Assembly (NCBI GenBank): GCA_036374135.1
Contig: DASUUK010000003.1
Span: forward strand, 1-64,000
From: Euzebyales bacterium
Lineage (GTDB): Bacteria; Actinomycetota; Nitriliruptoria; Euzebyales; JAHELV01
Direction of reading: 5' to 3'
DNA length: 64,000 nucleotides
This document shows positions 41,958-50,334 of the stretch, piece by piece. Both the position numbers and the translations under genes were made by a program. A model generated the notes under the pieces. The model had not been told where the DNA came from. It did not search any database and saw only the letters and a list, made by a program, of their open reading frames with translations. Position 1 is the first letter of the stretch; the number at the start of each line of letters is the position of its first letter.

Positions 41958-42784
41958 CCGATCTCGTCGGCATCGCGCTCGCCGCGGGCGCCGGTACGCG
42001 GCTACGGCCACTCACCGAGTTGCGCCCGAAGGCGTTGTGCCCTGTCGGCAACGTCGCCCTGGTAGACCGCGCCCTTGAGCACCTGCGCGGCTGGACCGAC
42101 GACGTCGCCGTCAACTGCCACCACCTCGCCGATCAGATCGTGACCCACGTCGGCGCCACGGCCCATCTGTCCGTCGAGCGTCCCCGCGCACTGGGTACGG
42201 CCGGCGCGCTGGGGCAGCTGGGCGCGTGGATCGACGGTCGTGACGTCCTGCTGGTCAACGCGGACGCCTACCTCACGGCGCCGACCGGGGGCGGGACGCT
42301 CGACCGCCTGATGGCCGGTTGGGACCGCCAGCGCTGCCGGCTGCTGGTCACCCCGACCGACGGGGGCGGCGACTTCGTCCACGACGGCGCGCCGGTCCGC
42401 TACGTGGGTGTGTGCCTGTTGCCGTGGGCGTCGGTGTCGAAGCTGCGAGCGGAACCGACCGGCCTGTACGAGGTCCTGTGGCGCCCCGAACTGGCGGCGG
42501 GCCGCCTGGATCTCGTCGGCCACCTCGGCACCGCCATCGACTGCGGCACACCGTCGGACTATCTCCGGGCCAACCTGCACGCGTCCGGTGGCGCCTCCGT
42601 GATCGGCGAGGGCGCCACCGTCGACGGCGACGTCGAGCGCTGCGTGGTGTGGCCTGGCGCGACGGTGTCGGCCGAGGAGCACCTGGTCGAGTGCATCCGC
42701 GCCGGGTCGGCAGCCGAGCCGATGACGGTCTCCGCGCCGTTGGGCGATGCGCCCACGCCGGCGGGTGACGGCGCCACCCGGTAG
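41954..42784 (+). CDS. NDP-sugar pyrophosphorylase-like nucleotidyltransferase
   Basis: 276 aa from a GTG overlapping the Nudix stop. The Rossmann signature ALAAGAGTRLRPLTELRPKA with the catalytic Arg and Lys begins near residue 8. LLVNADAYL holds the metal Asp. AIDCGTPSDYLRANLHASGG comes before a short left-handed beta-helix-like end (ASVIGEGATVDGDVERCVVW). Closest in layout to mannose-1-phosphate guanylyltransferase or MurNAc-1-phosphate uridylyltransferase. It makes an activated sugar in the cytosol; specificity cannot be read. Confidence 0.83.
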   Translation: MTDLVGIALAAGAGTRLRPLTELRPKALCPVGNVALVDRALEHLRGWTDDVAVNCHHLADQIVTHVGATAHLSVERPRALGTAGALGQLGAWIDGRDVLLVNADAYLTAPTGGGTLDRLMAGWDRQRCRLLVTPTDGGGDFVHDGAPVRYVGVCLLPWASVSKLRAEPTGLYEVLWRPELAAGRLDLVGHLGTAIDCGTPSDYLRANLHASGGASVIGEGATVDGDVERCVVWPGATVSAEEHLVECIRAGSAAEPMTVSAPLGDAPTPAGDGATR

Positions 42785-42892
42785 CGCACGTCCGCGAGCC
42801 TCCCACCCTCCGATCCCGCTGGTCGACGGGGCGACGTCGCGGGTGTAGCGACCGCCGACGTCGATGCACGGCGACACGAGTTGTGCACGTCG

Positions 42893-44239
42893 TCAGGCGT
42901 CCGTGGTCGGCGCCACGTCGGTGAACGCACCGTGCCGGAACGCGTCGACGAACAGCTGGTGGTCGGTGCGCACCTGCTCGGCGTAGCCGCGGGCGAAGTC
43001 GGTGAGCTCGTCGGTCAGTCCGTCGACGTCGTCGTGCACCCCCGCGCTGATGACGTCCTCCACGCTGACGTTGACGAGATCGGTGTCGCTGTCGTCGTCG
43101 GCGACGCAGTGGATCTTGGCGGTGGCGCGACCGAGCTGGTCGACCACCGTCGCCATCTCCTCGGGGGTGTTGAGCTCGTCCCATTCGAGGTCGAGCTCGT
43201 AGGGCGAGTACTCGCTGACGACGCAGCCCTGACCGTCGAGGTCGGTCCATCCGAGGTACCGGTCGGCGTGCGCCTGCAACGCCCGTTGCGAGACAGCGGT
43301 TCGGTGCCCGTGATGCTCGAAGTGGTCGCGGATCTGCTCGTCGTCGACCACCTTCCCGAGCGCCGCGGCGTTGGCCTGCTTGATCGACAGGACGACGTCG
43401 TTGCCGACTGCCTGGCTCGACCCCTCGATCAGCACGTTGTACATCGGTAGTCCCGCACTGCCGATGCCGATGCCGGCCTTGCGCACGACGTCGAGCACAG
43501 CGAAGCGCACCCGCACGTCCCGCTTGCTGTCGGGGATCGTCTCCTTGTAGTACTCGAACGCGTCGAGCACGCGCGTGCGGTCCTCGTCCTCCAACGTGGC
43601 GACCGACGAGTGGTCGGCGAAGCGGCGCTGGTAGTTCTCGACGATCGTCCCGAGATCCAGGATCGTCGCCCGGGTCCGCAGCTTGGCCTGCTGCAGCGTG
43701 TGCAGCACGGCGCCCTGCGCGTTGTCGAGCGTCAGTGCCCACTCGGTGTCGTCGTGGACGTCGACGTAGTGGTTGACCTGGTCGACGTAGCACCGCACGT
43801 AGTGGGCGACCAGATCATCGATCACATCATCGGGCAGCGCCTTCAGCCAGCACACCAGCGCGAGGCTGGCGACGAACCGCCGCAGGTCCCACGTCCACGG
43901 CCCGAGGTAGGCCTCATCGAAGTCGTTGACGTCGAACACGAGCCGGCCGTCGGCGTCCATGTACGTCCCGAAGTTCTCGCAGTGCAGATCGCCCTGGATC
44001 CAGACGCGATCGCCGTGCTCGGCCATCCACCGGCCGTCGCGGCCGCCGAACGATCCCTCGGGTCCGAGGTCGGTGAAGAACAGGATCGCCGAACCGCGGT
44101 AGAACGCGAACGGGTCGCGCGCCATCTTGCGGAACCGCGTGCGGAACGCGTCGGGCGCCGCGGCCATCCGTTCCGAGAACATCGACTGCAGCGTGTCCAC
44201 GATCATCTCGGAGCGCTGGTCATCGGCCACGGGCGGCAT
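42893..44239 (-). CDS. DUF2252 kinase-fold protein
   Basis: 448 aa. Family motifs: RTRFRKMARDPFAFYRGSA, WIQGDLHCENFGTYMDADG with a kinase-like HGDxHxxN loop, VFDVNDFDEAYLGPWTWDL (DFD) and SVKQ-like VVLSIKQANAAALGK. DUF2252 proteins share the aminoglycoside-phosphotransferase fold, and the DLHxxN and DFD motifs suggest a working phosphotransferase of unknown target. Long for the fold because of helical inserts. It stands alone, upstream of nothing on the same strand within 90 nt. Confidence 0.88.
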   Translation of the reverse strand: MPPVADDQRSEMIVDTLQSMFSERMAAAPDAFRTRFRKMARDPFAFYRGSAILFFTDLGPEGSFGGRDGRWMAEHGDRVWIQGDLHCENFGTYMDADGRLVFDVNDFDEAYLGPWTWDLRRFVASLALVCWLKALPDDVIDDLVAHYVRCYVDQVNHYVDVHDDTEWALTLDNAQGAVLHTLQQAKLRTRATILDLGTIVENYQRRFADHSSVATLEDEDRTRVLDAFEYYKETIPDSKRDVRVRFAVLDVVRKAGIGIGSAGLPMYNVLIEGSSQAVGNDVVLSIKQANAAALGKVVDDEQIRDHFEHHGHRTAVSQRALQAHADRYLGWTDLDGQGCVVSEYSPYELDLEWDELNTPEEMATVVDQLGRATAKIHCVADDDSDTDLVNVSVEDVISAGVHDDVDGLTDELTDFARGYAEQVRTDHQLFVDAFRHGAFTDVAPTTDA

Positions 44240-44335
44240 CCTCTCGCACGGGGGACGGGTCCTGTGGACCCTTCCCGCAGCGGCGGCGCCTGACCCCCCG
44301 TCGCCGGCCTGTGCTCGGTGGACCGGACCTGGCCG

Positions 44336-45529
44336 TCACCCGCCCGGCAGTGTGATCCGCATGGTGGTGCCCGCGGGTGAGGTCTCGGCGATGTCGAGCG
44401 TTCCTCCGTGCGCCGCGACGAGGTCACGGCTGATGGTAAGCCCCAACCCCGTGCCCGACGACCCGGCGCCCTTGTGGAAGCGTTCGAACACCAGATCGAC
44501 CTGGTCGGTGGGGATGCCGACGCCGGTGTCGCGGACGTCGAGCACCACGCCCCCGGCCCCCTCACGGACCACGACGGTGACGTCACCACCCGGGGGTGTC
44601 GCTCCGATGGCGTTGCCGACCAGGTTCGACACGACCTGGTGGATCCGCGCCCGATCGACGTCGATCACCGGCACGGGCACGGCGTCGACCCGCAGCTGCA
44701 CCTCCTCGTCGATGGCGACACGCGCGAGGTGGTCGACCGCGTCCCGTGCCACCTCCCCGATGTCGCTCGGCTCACGGTGGAGCACGAGTGCCCCGGACTC
44801 GGCCAGGCTCAACGTCCGCAGGTCGTCGAGCAGCCGTTCCACGACGGCGATGTCGTCCAGCAGCTGGCGCAGGTGGTCGGGGTCGACCGGCCGCACGCCG
44901 TCGACCATCGCCTCGAGGTCGCCGCGAAGGACGGTCAGCGGCGTCCGCAGCTCGTGACCGACGTCCGCCAGCAGCTGGCGACGCTGCTCGTCGGCCGCCT
45001 GGAGTCTGGCCGCCATGCGGTTGAACGAGGCGAGCACGGGTCGCGTGAGCACCGGGCCCGTCGCGTCGACCCGCGTGTCGTAGTCGCCATCGGCCAACCG
45101 CCCGGCGGCACCGATCAGCCGGCGGATGGGCGCCCATGTCCTCCACAGCACCGTCGCTGCGCCGGCGACGAGGACCGCCATGACGATCCACACCGCCGCG
45201 ACCGCCAGCGCCCCGTCGGCGCCGCCGATCGTGGACGCCACCACCAGCCCCAGGAAGACCGGCGCGGCGAGGACGAGCAGCACGACCGCCAGCAGCTTGC
45301 GCCCGACCCGCCGCCCGAAGGCCGCCCATTCCTGGCTGCCGGGGCCGTGGCGCGGCGGCCACGGCTCACCGTCGGGCCACCACGGTGGTGGCTGACCGCT
45401 GCGCCACGGCGGCCCGCCACGCCGCGCCTCGTGCCACGGACCGCCCCGGAGCCGCTGCCCGTGACCGCCGTCGTCCATGGACCACCGCGGCCTCGACGGT
45501 CCGTTCCGGTCACCGTCGCGATCACGCAT
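44336..45529 (-). CDS. Sensor histidine kinase, HAMP type
   Basis: 397 aa. ATG at 45527-45529 overlaps the last codons of the response-regulator gene by 8 nt. The cytosolic N terminus is rich in Trp, Pro, Arg and Gly (PPWWPDGEPWPPRHGPG), a motif recurring in this kinase group. Two spans follow (residues about 80-100 and 105-130), then HAMP. The H-box is LADVGHELRTPLTVL; N-box NLVGNAIGATPPGG; G1 DTGVGIPTDQ; G2 GTGLGLTISRDLVAAHGG. There is almost no extracellular loop, so it senses within the membrane or through the neighbouring membrane protein. Confidence 0.92.
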   Translation of the reverse strand: MRDRDGDRNGPSRPRWSMDDGGHGQRLRGGPWHEARRGGPPWRSGQPPPWWPDGEPWPPRHGPGSQEWAAFGRRVGRKLLAVVLLVLAAPVFLGLVVASTIGGADGALAVAAVWIVMAVLVAGAATVLWRTWAPIRRLIGAAGRLADGDYDTRVDATGPVLTRPVLASFNRMAARLQAADEQRRQLLADVGHELRTPLTVLRGDLEAMVDGVRPVDPDHLRQLLDDIAVVERLLDDLRTLSLAESGALVLHREPSDIGEVARDAVDHLARVAIDEEVQLRVDAVPVPVIDVDRARIHQVVSNLVGNAIGATPPGGDVTVVVREGAGGVVLDVRDTGVGIPTDQVDLVFERFHKGAGSSGTGLGLTISRDLVAAHGGTLDIAETSPAGTTMRITLPGG

Positions 45530-46202
45530 CGCTGAACCGGTAGCCGACGCCGTGGACGGTCTGGACGTACCGCGGTCGGCGGGGATCGGGCTCCAGCTTG
45601 CGCCGGATGTTCTTGACGTGCGCGTCGACCGCCCGTTCGTAGGTCTCGAACGCGACCCCGTGCACCGCGTCGAGCAGCTGCGCCCGCGTGAACACACGGC
45701 CGGGCTGGGCCGCCAGCGTGGCGACCAGCTCGAACTCGGTGGGGGTCAGGTCGACCTCGTCACCGCCCACTGTGACCCGCATCTTCGGGCGGTCGACGAC
45801 GACCGCGCCGACACGCAGCACACGGGTGTCGGGGTCCGCCATGTCGACGCGTCGGAGCACCGCGCGCAGCCGCGCGACCAGCTCGCGGGGGCTGAACGGC
45901 TTGGTGACGTAGTCGTCCGCACCGAGCTCGAGCCCCACGATCCGGTCGGACTCCTCGGTGCGGGCGGTCAGGATGATGATCGGCACGTTCGAGGCCGCGC
46001 GCAGCTCGCGTGTGACGTCGAGGCCATCCATGCCGGGCAGGCCGAGGTCGAGCACGATCGCGTCGAGCGCGTGGTCGCGGGCCGCCTGCAGCGCGCCGGG
46101 CCCGTCGGACGCCTCGACGACCGAGAAGCCCGCCTGGCGCAGGTAGTCGCGCACCAGGCGGGTGATCCTCAGCTCGTCGTCGACCACGAGGACGGTCGCC
46201 AT
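45522..46202 (-). CDS. OmpR-family response regulator
   Basis: 226 aa. Receiver domain with acidic pair VDDE, phosphoacceptor Asp52 (VLDLGLPGMDG) and Lys101 (YVTKPFS). C-terminal winged helix: VDLTPTEFELVATLAAQPG, RAQLLDAVHG, AVDAHVKNIRRKLEPDP, HGVGYRF. It overlaps the histidine kinase gene and follows the His-rich membrane protein gene by 22 nt, so the three form one transcript. The start has no clear ribosome site, so coupling is likely. Confidence 0.93.
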   Translation of the reverse strand: MATVLVVDDELRITRLVRDYLRQAGFSVVEASDGPGALQAARDHALDAIVLDLGLPGMDGLDVTRELRAASNVPIIILTARTEESDRIVGLELGADDYVTKPFSPRELVARLRAVLRRVDMADPDTRVLRVGAVVVDRPKMRVTVGGDEVDLTPTEFELVATLAAQPGRVFTRAQLLDAVHGVAFETYERAVDAHVKNIRRKLEPDPRRPRYVQTVHGVGYRFSDA

Positions 46203-46224
46203 GCCGGCCATTGTGGCCGACATG

Positions 46225-46698
46225 TCAGATGACGTCGCGGTTGTCGGTGTCGTCGCGCGTGGGGTCGGGGACCTCACGGTCGATGTCCATGCGTGCGTGG
46301 GCCTTGAGGTGCCAGTCCTCCGCGCGCTGCTCGAACCATGCGCGCGGGTCGCGGACCTCGTCGCGGTCGTCACTGTCGCCCGTGTCACGTCCCCGGGGAC
46401 CGTCCGACCACGGCGGCGCCCAGGGATCGCCGGACCAGCCGTGCCGGCCGGGGCCGTTCCCGCGGTGCGGGCCGTGGTGGTGACCGTGCCGGCCGGAGCC
46501 CCTCCCCCAGAACGCCCGGGCGATGAACCCGAACAGCAGGAAGAAGAACGCCAGCTTGAGCAGCATGAAGAACGGCCACATGACCGCGGCGCCGACCGAC
46601 GCCGCTCCCGCGGTCGCCGCGCCACCGAACATCATCGCACCGAGCACGAACGCTCCGAAGCCGACCAGCGCCACGGGTGCGAATCCACTGCGTCCCAT
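46225..46698 (-). CDS. His-rich small membrane protein, first gene of two-component operon
   Basis: 157 aa, GAGAGGAGG before the ATG at 46696-46698. Two hydrophobic spans (about residues 5-25 and 37-65: MWPFFMLLKLAFFFLLFGFI) are followed by a His/Gly-rich stretch GRHGHHHGPHRGNGPGRHGW that could bind Zn, Ni or Cu. A charged, helical cytosolic tail (DPRAWFEQRAEDWHLKAHAR) completes it. Position and composition suggest it feeds a signal to the short-loop kinase encoded downstream; this is inference. Confidence 0.75.
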   Translation of the reverse strand: MGRSGFAPVALVGFGAFVLGAMMFGGAATAGAASVGAAVMWPFFMLLKLAFFFLLFGFIARAFWGRGSGRHGHHHGPHRGNGPGRHGWSGDPWAPPWSDGPRGRDTGDSDDRDEVRDPRAWFEQRAEDWHLKAHARMDIDREVPDPTRDDTDNRDVI

Positions 46699-46864
46699 CG
46701 TTGCCTCCTCTCGGGACCGGTGGTCCCTCGTCGTTGTGTGAGGCAATGGTCGCCAGCAGATGTGGAGGACCTGTGAACGCCGTGGGGAGGTTTCCGCCAC
46801 CACCGCCGAGCTGAGCACAGCACCCCGGGTTGCGCCCACACCGGCGACCGGGCGCCCCGGGTGC

Positions 46865-47260
46865 TCAGGTCAGTTCGCTGATCTCCAGCAGGTGGCCGTC
46901 GGGGTCGCGGAAGAACGCGCGGATCTCGCCGCCGCGATCGACCGGTTCGGTCAGGAAGTCCGCGCCGCGGCCGTGTAGCAGCTCGTACGTCGCGCGACAG
47001 TCGGTGACGCGGAAGATCAGCTCCGCACTCACGCGGTCCGGGTCCGCCGGTGGTGCGAACGTCACGCCCGGCTTGTCCGGCGTCGGTCCCGCACCCGTGA
47101 CGAGCAGCAACCAGTTGCCGAGCAGGTCGAGCACCACCGACGTGCCGCCGTACTCTCCGTACACCGTCGCGTCGAGCACGTTCACGTACCAGTCCCGACC
47201 GGCCTGCGCGTCGGCGACGACGAACATGTGCGTCATGGCCGAGGCGGAGAACGCATCCAT
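46865..47260 (-). CDS. Glyoxalase/VOC (PhnB-like) protein, 131 aa
   Basis: ATG at 47258-47260. Begins SASAMTHMFVVADAQAGRDW, then YVNVLDATVYGEYGGTSVVL, and closes FFRDPDGHLLEISELT with the metal Glu. One VOC module pair; dimer expected. Such proteins are often resistance proteins or isomerases; substrate unknown. Confidence 0.82.
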   Translation of the reverse strand: MDAFSASAMTHMFVVADAQAGRDWYVNVLDATVYGEYGGTSVVLDLLGNWLLLVTGAGPTPDKPGVTFAPPADPDRVSAELIFRVTDCRATYELLHGRGADFLTEPVDRGGEIRAFFRDPDGHLLEISELT

Positions 47261-47341
47261 CACACCGCACGATACCGGACCGCCCGGGACCGGTGCGGCG
47301 CCGTGGCCGGCCGGGACGGGCTGTGACGGCGCCAGATCGAT

Positions 47342-47372
47342 TTGAACTGCGGCGTCACTCTGTGCGTAGTCT
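47342..47372 (+). promoter_or_regulatory. Putative promoter for CHRD gene
   Basis: TTGAAC at 47342-47347 and TAGTCT at 47367-47372 are separated by 19 bp, slightly wide. The CHRD gene starts 78 nt downstream. Confidence 0.3.
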
Positions 47373-47449
47373 TCCACACAACGGCGCCGCCCCTCGGGCT
47401 CCCGTCCGGCGGGAGCGGCGCACATCGGTACGCGAACGAGGGGCACGCG

Positions 47450-47935
47450 ATGCGACGGATCAGACTGCTCGTCCTGGTGATGATGATGACCCTGGCTGGC
47501 ATCGCCTCACCGGCCAGCGCCGCACCGGAGAACTTCACGACCCACCTGACCGGCGCCGAAGAGGTGCCTGCCGTCGATACCGACGCCCAGGGACAGGCGA
47601 TCTTCCAGGTCGACGACGACGGTGACGCGATCTCCTACCGGCTCAACGTGGCGAACATCTCCGACGTGCTGATGGCCCATCTGCACCTGGGTGAGGCTGG
47701 CGCCAACGGCGGTATCGTCGTGTGGCTGTATCCGGATGGACCGCCACCGCAGCTCATCCCAGGACGCACGCAGGGCACGTTGGCGACCGGGACGATCACG
47801 GCTGACGATCTCGTGGGCGACCTCGCGGGTGCCGGCCTCGACGCGCTGATCGAGGCGATGCGCGCCGGTGAGATCTACGTGAACGTCCACACGCTGAGCT
47901 CGCCGGGCGGAGAGATCCGCGGCCAGATCGACTGA
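47450..47935 (+). CDS. Secreted CHRD-domain protein
   Basis: 161 aa. Signal peptide RRIRLLVLVMMMTLAGIASP, cleavage near ASA-AP. The CHRD domain fills the rest: FTTHLTGAEEVPAVDTDAQG, QAIFQVDDDGDAISYRLNVA, MAHLHLGEAGANGGIVVWLY, and the closing IYVNVHTLSSPGGEIRGQID. Bacterial CHRD proteins resemble chordin repeats; their function is unknown. It ends at a strong hairpin terminator. Confidence 0.88.
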   Translation: MRRIRLLVLVMMMTLAGIASPASAAPENFTTHLTGAEEVPAVDTDAQGQAIFQVDDDGDAISYRLNVANISDVLMAHLHLGEAGANGGIVVWLYPDGPPPQLIPGRTQGTLATGTITADDLVGDLAGAGLDALIEAMRAGEIYVNVHTLSSPGGEIRGQID

Positions 47936-47945
47936 CGTCGGGGAT

Positions 47946-47985
47946 CTACTGACCCGGCGCGCGGCCGCGCCTGCCGGGTCAGTAG
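47946..47985. terminator. Bidirectional hairpin terminator
   Basis: CTACTGACCCGGC (47946-47958) and GCCGGGTCAGTAG (47973-47985) are a perfect 13-bp stem with a 14-nt, itself palindromic, loop. It lies between the CHRD stop and the LD-carboxypeptidase stop; the latter's TGA is in the right arm. Confidence 0.75.
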
Positions 47986-48998
47986 GTGAGCAGGCGCAGT
48001 CCGATGTCGTCGCCGTCGACGCGCACCTCGATCTCACCGCCGATGGGAAGGGTGAACATCGGCGACGTGTGGCCGTAGTCGGCGTTGGCCACGATCGGCA
48101 GCCCACGCAGCGCCGGGATGTCGGTGATGCGGGTCAGCAGTTCGCGGGTCATGTGGCTGTCGCGCTGGAAGCGGCCGATGACGACGCCGCGCACCTGCGT
48201 ACCCACGTGCGCGAGGTGCTGCAGCAGCGCGTGGAGCAGACGGTCGAAGTGGTGTGGCTGCGACTCGAAGTCGTCCTCGAGGACCAGCACGCACGCCTCG
48301 AGGTCCGGCATGTGCGGCGTGCCGGGCAGCAATGACAGCGTCGCCAGGTTCGCGCCGATGATGCGACCGGTCACCACGCCGTCACCACCGAGCGACCACC
48401 AGCCGTCGTTGCGCTGCGGATGGCGGTCATCCTGGTCGAGGAACCAGGCGTCGTCGGTCCACTCCGCCGCCGGCCACAGCGCGAGCGGGCCGTCGTGGCC
48501 GCCGGCACCCGGCGCGAACACGGTGCGACGGAACCAGTCGAACGTGTCCGCGAAGTGATCACGCATCCCGAAGCTCGACCAGTGCGGACCTGAGTAGGTG
48601 AGCATCCCGGTGTGGGCCAGCAGCGCGTGGTTCAACGCCGTGATGTCGCTGTAGCCGCAGAAGACCTTCGGGTTGGCACCGATCAGGTCCCAGTCGAGGT
48701 GCTCGAGCAACTGGTTGCTGTTGAAGCCGCCGATGACCGTGAGGATCCCGGCGACGTCGGGGTCGGCGAAGGCGTCGTGCAGGTCCGCGATCCGGGAGGA
48801 CACGGCCGAGGAGTCGAACGCGTCATGTTCGTCGACGCGCGCACCGAAGGTGATCTCGAGCCCGAGCGACCGCAGGCGGTCGTTGGTCGCGTCGTGCCCT
48901 GCGCGTCCGATGATGCCGCGACTGCGCGAGGGGGCGATCACACGCACCTGGTCGCCGTCGCGCAGCTTGCGCGGTCGTTGCAGTTCGGGCAGTGCCAT
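47979..48998 (-). CDS. LD-carboxypeptidase / S66 family peptidase
   Basis: 339 aa. GDQVRVIAPSRS near the start, GGFNSNQLLEHLDWDLI, the nucleophile Ser in CGYSDITALNHALLA, and late HTSPMFTLPIGG carrying the catalytic His; the Glu is in CVLVLEDDFESQPH. S66 members cut the L,D bond of tetrapeptide stems in murein recycling, or inactivate microcin C (MccF type). The wide insertion after residue 160 (WFLDQDDRHPQRNDGWWSLG) is more like MccF. Cytosolic. Confidence 0.87.
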   Translation of the reverse strand: MALPELQRPRKLRDGDQVRVIAPSRSRGIIGRAGHDATNDRLRSLGLEITFGARVDEHDAFDSSAVSSRIADLHDAFADPDVAGILTVIGGFNSNQLLEHLDWDLIGANPKVFCGYSDITALNHALLAHTGMLTYSGPHWSSFGMRDHFADTFDWFRRTVFAPGAGGHDGPLALWPAAEWTDDAWFLDQDDRHPQRNDGWWSLGGDGVVTGRIIGANLATLSLLPGTPHMPDLEACVLVLEDDFESQPHHFDRLLHALLQHLAHVGTQVRGVVIGRFQRDSHMTRELLTRITDIPALRGLPIVANADYGHTSPMFTLPIGGEIEVRVDGDDIGLRLLTY

Positions 48999-49060
48999 GC
49001 GACCCCCTCCGCGTCGCGCACGTCGGCGGGACCGGAAGGCCCGTCGCCGACGTCACCGCG

Positions 49061-50254
49061 TCACGCGCCGTACTTCTCGAGCTTGCCGGCGCTGGCCAGC
49101 ATGATCGGCATGAGGTCCATCGTCGGACGCTGACCCAGCAGCCCGCCGGCGCACGCGCGCTCCCCGAAGCTCGCCACGTCGTCGCGTCCGACGTGAGGAC
49201 CCCACAGCAGCGTCGGCACCGGGTGCCAGGAGTGTCCCGACAGCTGCGTGGGCGACGAGTGGTCACCGGTGACCGCGATCACGTCGGGCTGGAGGGCGAC
49301 CAGGTCGGGGACGATGGCGTCGAGCTCCTCGATGGCCGCGACCTTCTCGTCGCGCTTGCCGTCGTGGCCGGCCTCGTCGGTCTTCTTGTGGTGCATGAAG
49401 AAGTAGTCGTAGTCGTTCCAGTGCTCGCGGAGCGACTCCACCTGCCCGTCGAGGCCGGAGGGCTTGGGCAGCGTGTCCATGCCGCACAGCTTGGCGACAC
49501 CGCGGTACATCGGGTAGATCGCGACAGTCGCGGCGCGCAGCCTGTAGCGGTCAGCGAAGCTCGGAAGATCGTGGTGCGTGTCGAACCCTCGCAGCAGCAA
49601 CGCGTCGGCCCCGTCCTGATCGGCGAGCGCGTCGCGGATCGCGCTGTCGACGTTGCGCAGCACGTCCGCGGTGTGTTCGGCAGCGGGGTCGAGCGGCGCA
49701 GGATCCTTCGGCGGTACGCCGGTCTTCTGGGGGTCGAGGTCGGCGATGCGGTGGTCGAGCCCGTCCCCGCGGACCACGCACAGCACCCGGTGCGACGAGA
49801 TGTGCCGGAACGTCACCTCGACGCCATCGACTCTGACCTCGTCGTTGAGCACATCGGTCAGTGCCTGCGCCTTGTCGTCGGCGATGCGCCCCGCACGGCG
49901 GTCCGTGACGTTGCCGTCGTCGTCGAGCAGGCACAGGTTGCCGCGCGCGGCGATGTCGCCGGGCTGCAGGTCGAACTCGACGCCGGTGGCCGACAGCACG
50001 CCGCGGCCGAGCTCGTACTCGGTCGGGTCGTAACCGAACAGAGCGAGGTGACCGGGACCGGAGCCCGCGGTGATGCCGGGGCCCGTCGGCAGGGTGAGAC
50101 CGACGATGCCCTCGGCGGCCAGCCGGTCGAGGTTGGGGGACTCGGCCTGCTCGAGCTCGCTGTCGAACTGCGCGTCGGCGTATCCACCGAGTCCGTCCAT
50201 GACGACGAGAAGGATGTGGCAGGTGGCGTCGTTGAGAAGTGACTGCAGGTTCAT
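49061..50254 (-). CDS. apgM: 2,3-bisphosphoglycerate-independent phosphoglycerate mutase, archaeal type
   Basis: 397 aa from the ATG at 50252-50254; the frame is open far upstream by chance antisense to nothing real. Alkaline-phosphatase-like metal motifs: VVMDGLGGYAD near residue 17, the Ser nucleophile region ITAGSGPGHLALFGYDP near 61, KTDEAGHDGKRDEKV near 288, and VTGDHSSP near 328. It interconverts 3- and 2-phosphoglycerate in glycolysis. Followed on the same strand by the S66 peptidase gene, 62 nt away. Confidence 0.9.
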   Translation of the reverse strand: MNLQSLLNDATCHILLVVMDGLGGYADAQFDSELEQAESPNLDRLAAEGIVGLTLPTGPGITAGSGPGHLALFGYDPTEYELGRGVLSATGVEFDLQPGDIAARGNLCLLDDDGNVTDRRAGRIADDKAQALTDVLNDEVRVDGVEVTFRHISSHRVLCVVRGDGLDHRIADLDPQKTGVPPKDPAPLDPAAEHTADVLRNVDSAIRDALADQDGADALLLRGFDTHHDLPSFADRYRLRAATVAIYPMYRGVAKLCGMDTLPKPSGLDGQVESLREHWNDYDYFFMHHKKTDEAGHDGKRDEKVAAIEELDAIVPDLVALQPDVIAVTGDHSSPTQLSGHSWHPVPTLLWGPHVGRDDVASFGERACAGGLLGQRPTMDLMPIMLASAGKLEKYGA

Positions 50255-50334
50255 GACAGGTCCGATCGGCCGAACGGTTGGGCGCTGTTTGGAAGTCGTT
50301 CCCACTGGGCGGCCCAGCGAACGTGGTGGGTGGC

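Noticed and set aside
43002-44293. Long plus-strand frames over the DUF2252 gene
   Set aside because: Antisense shadows rich in Ser, Arg and Val with no ribosome site.
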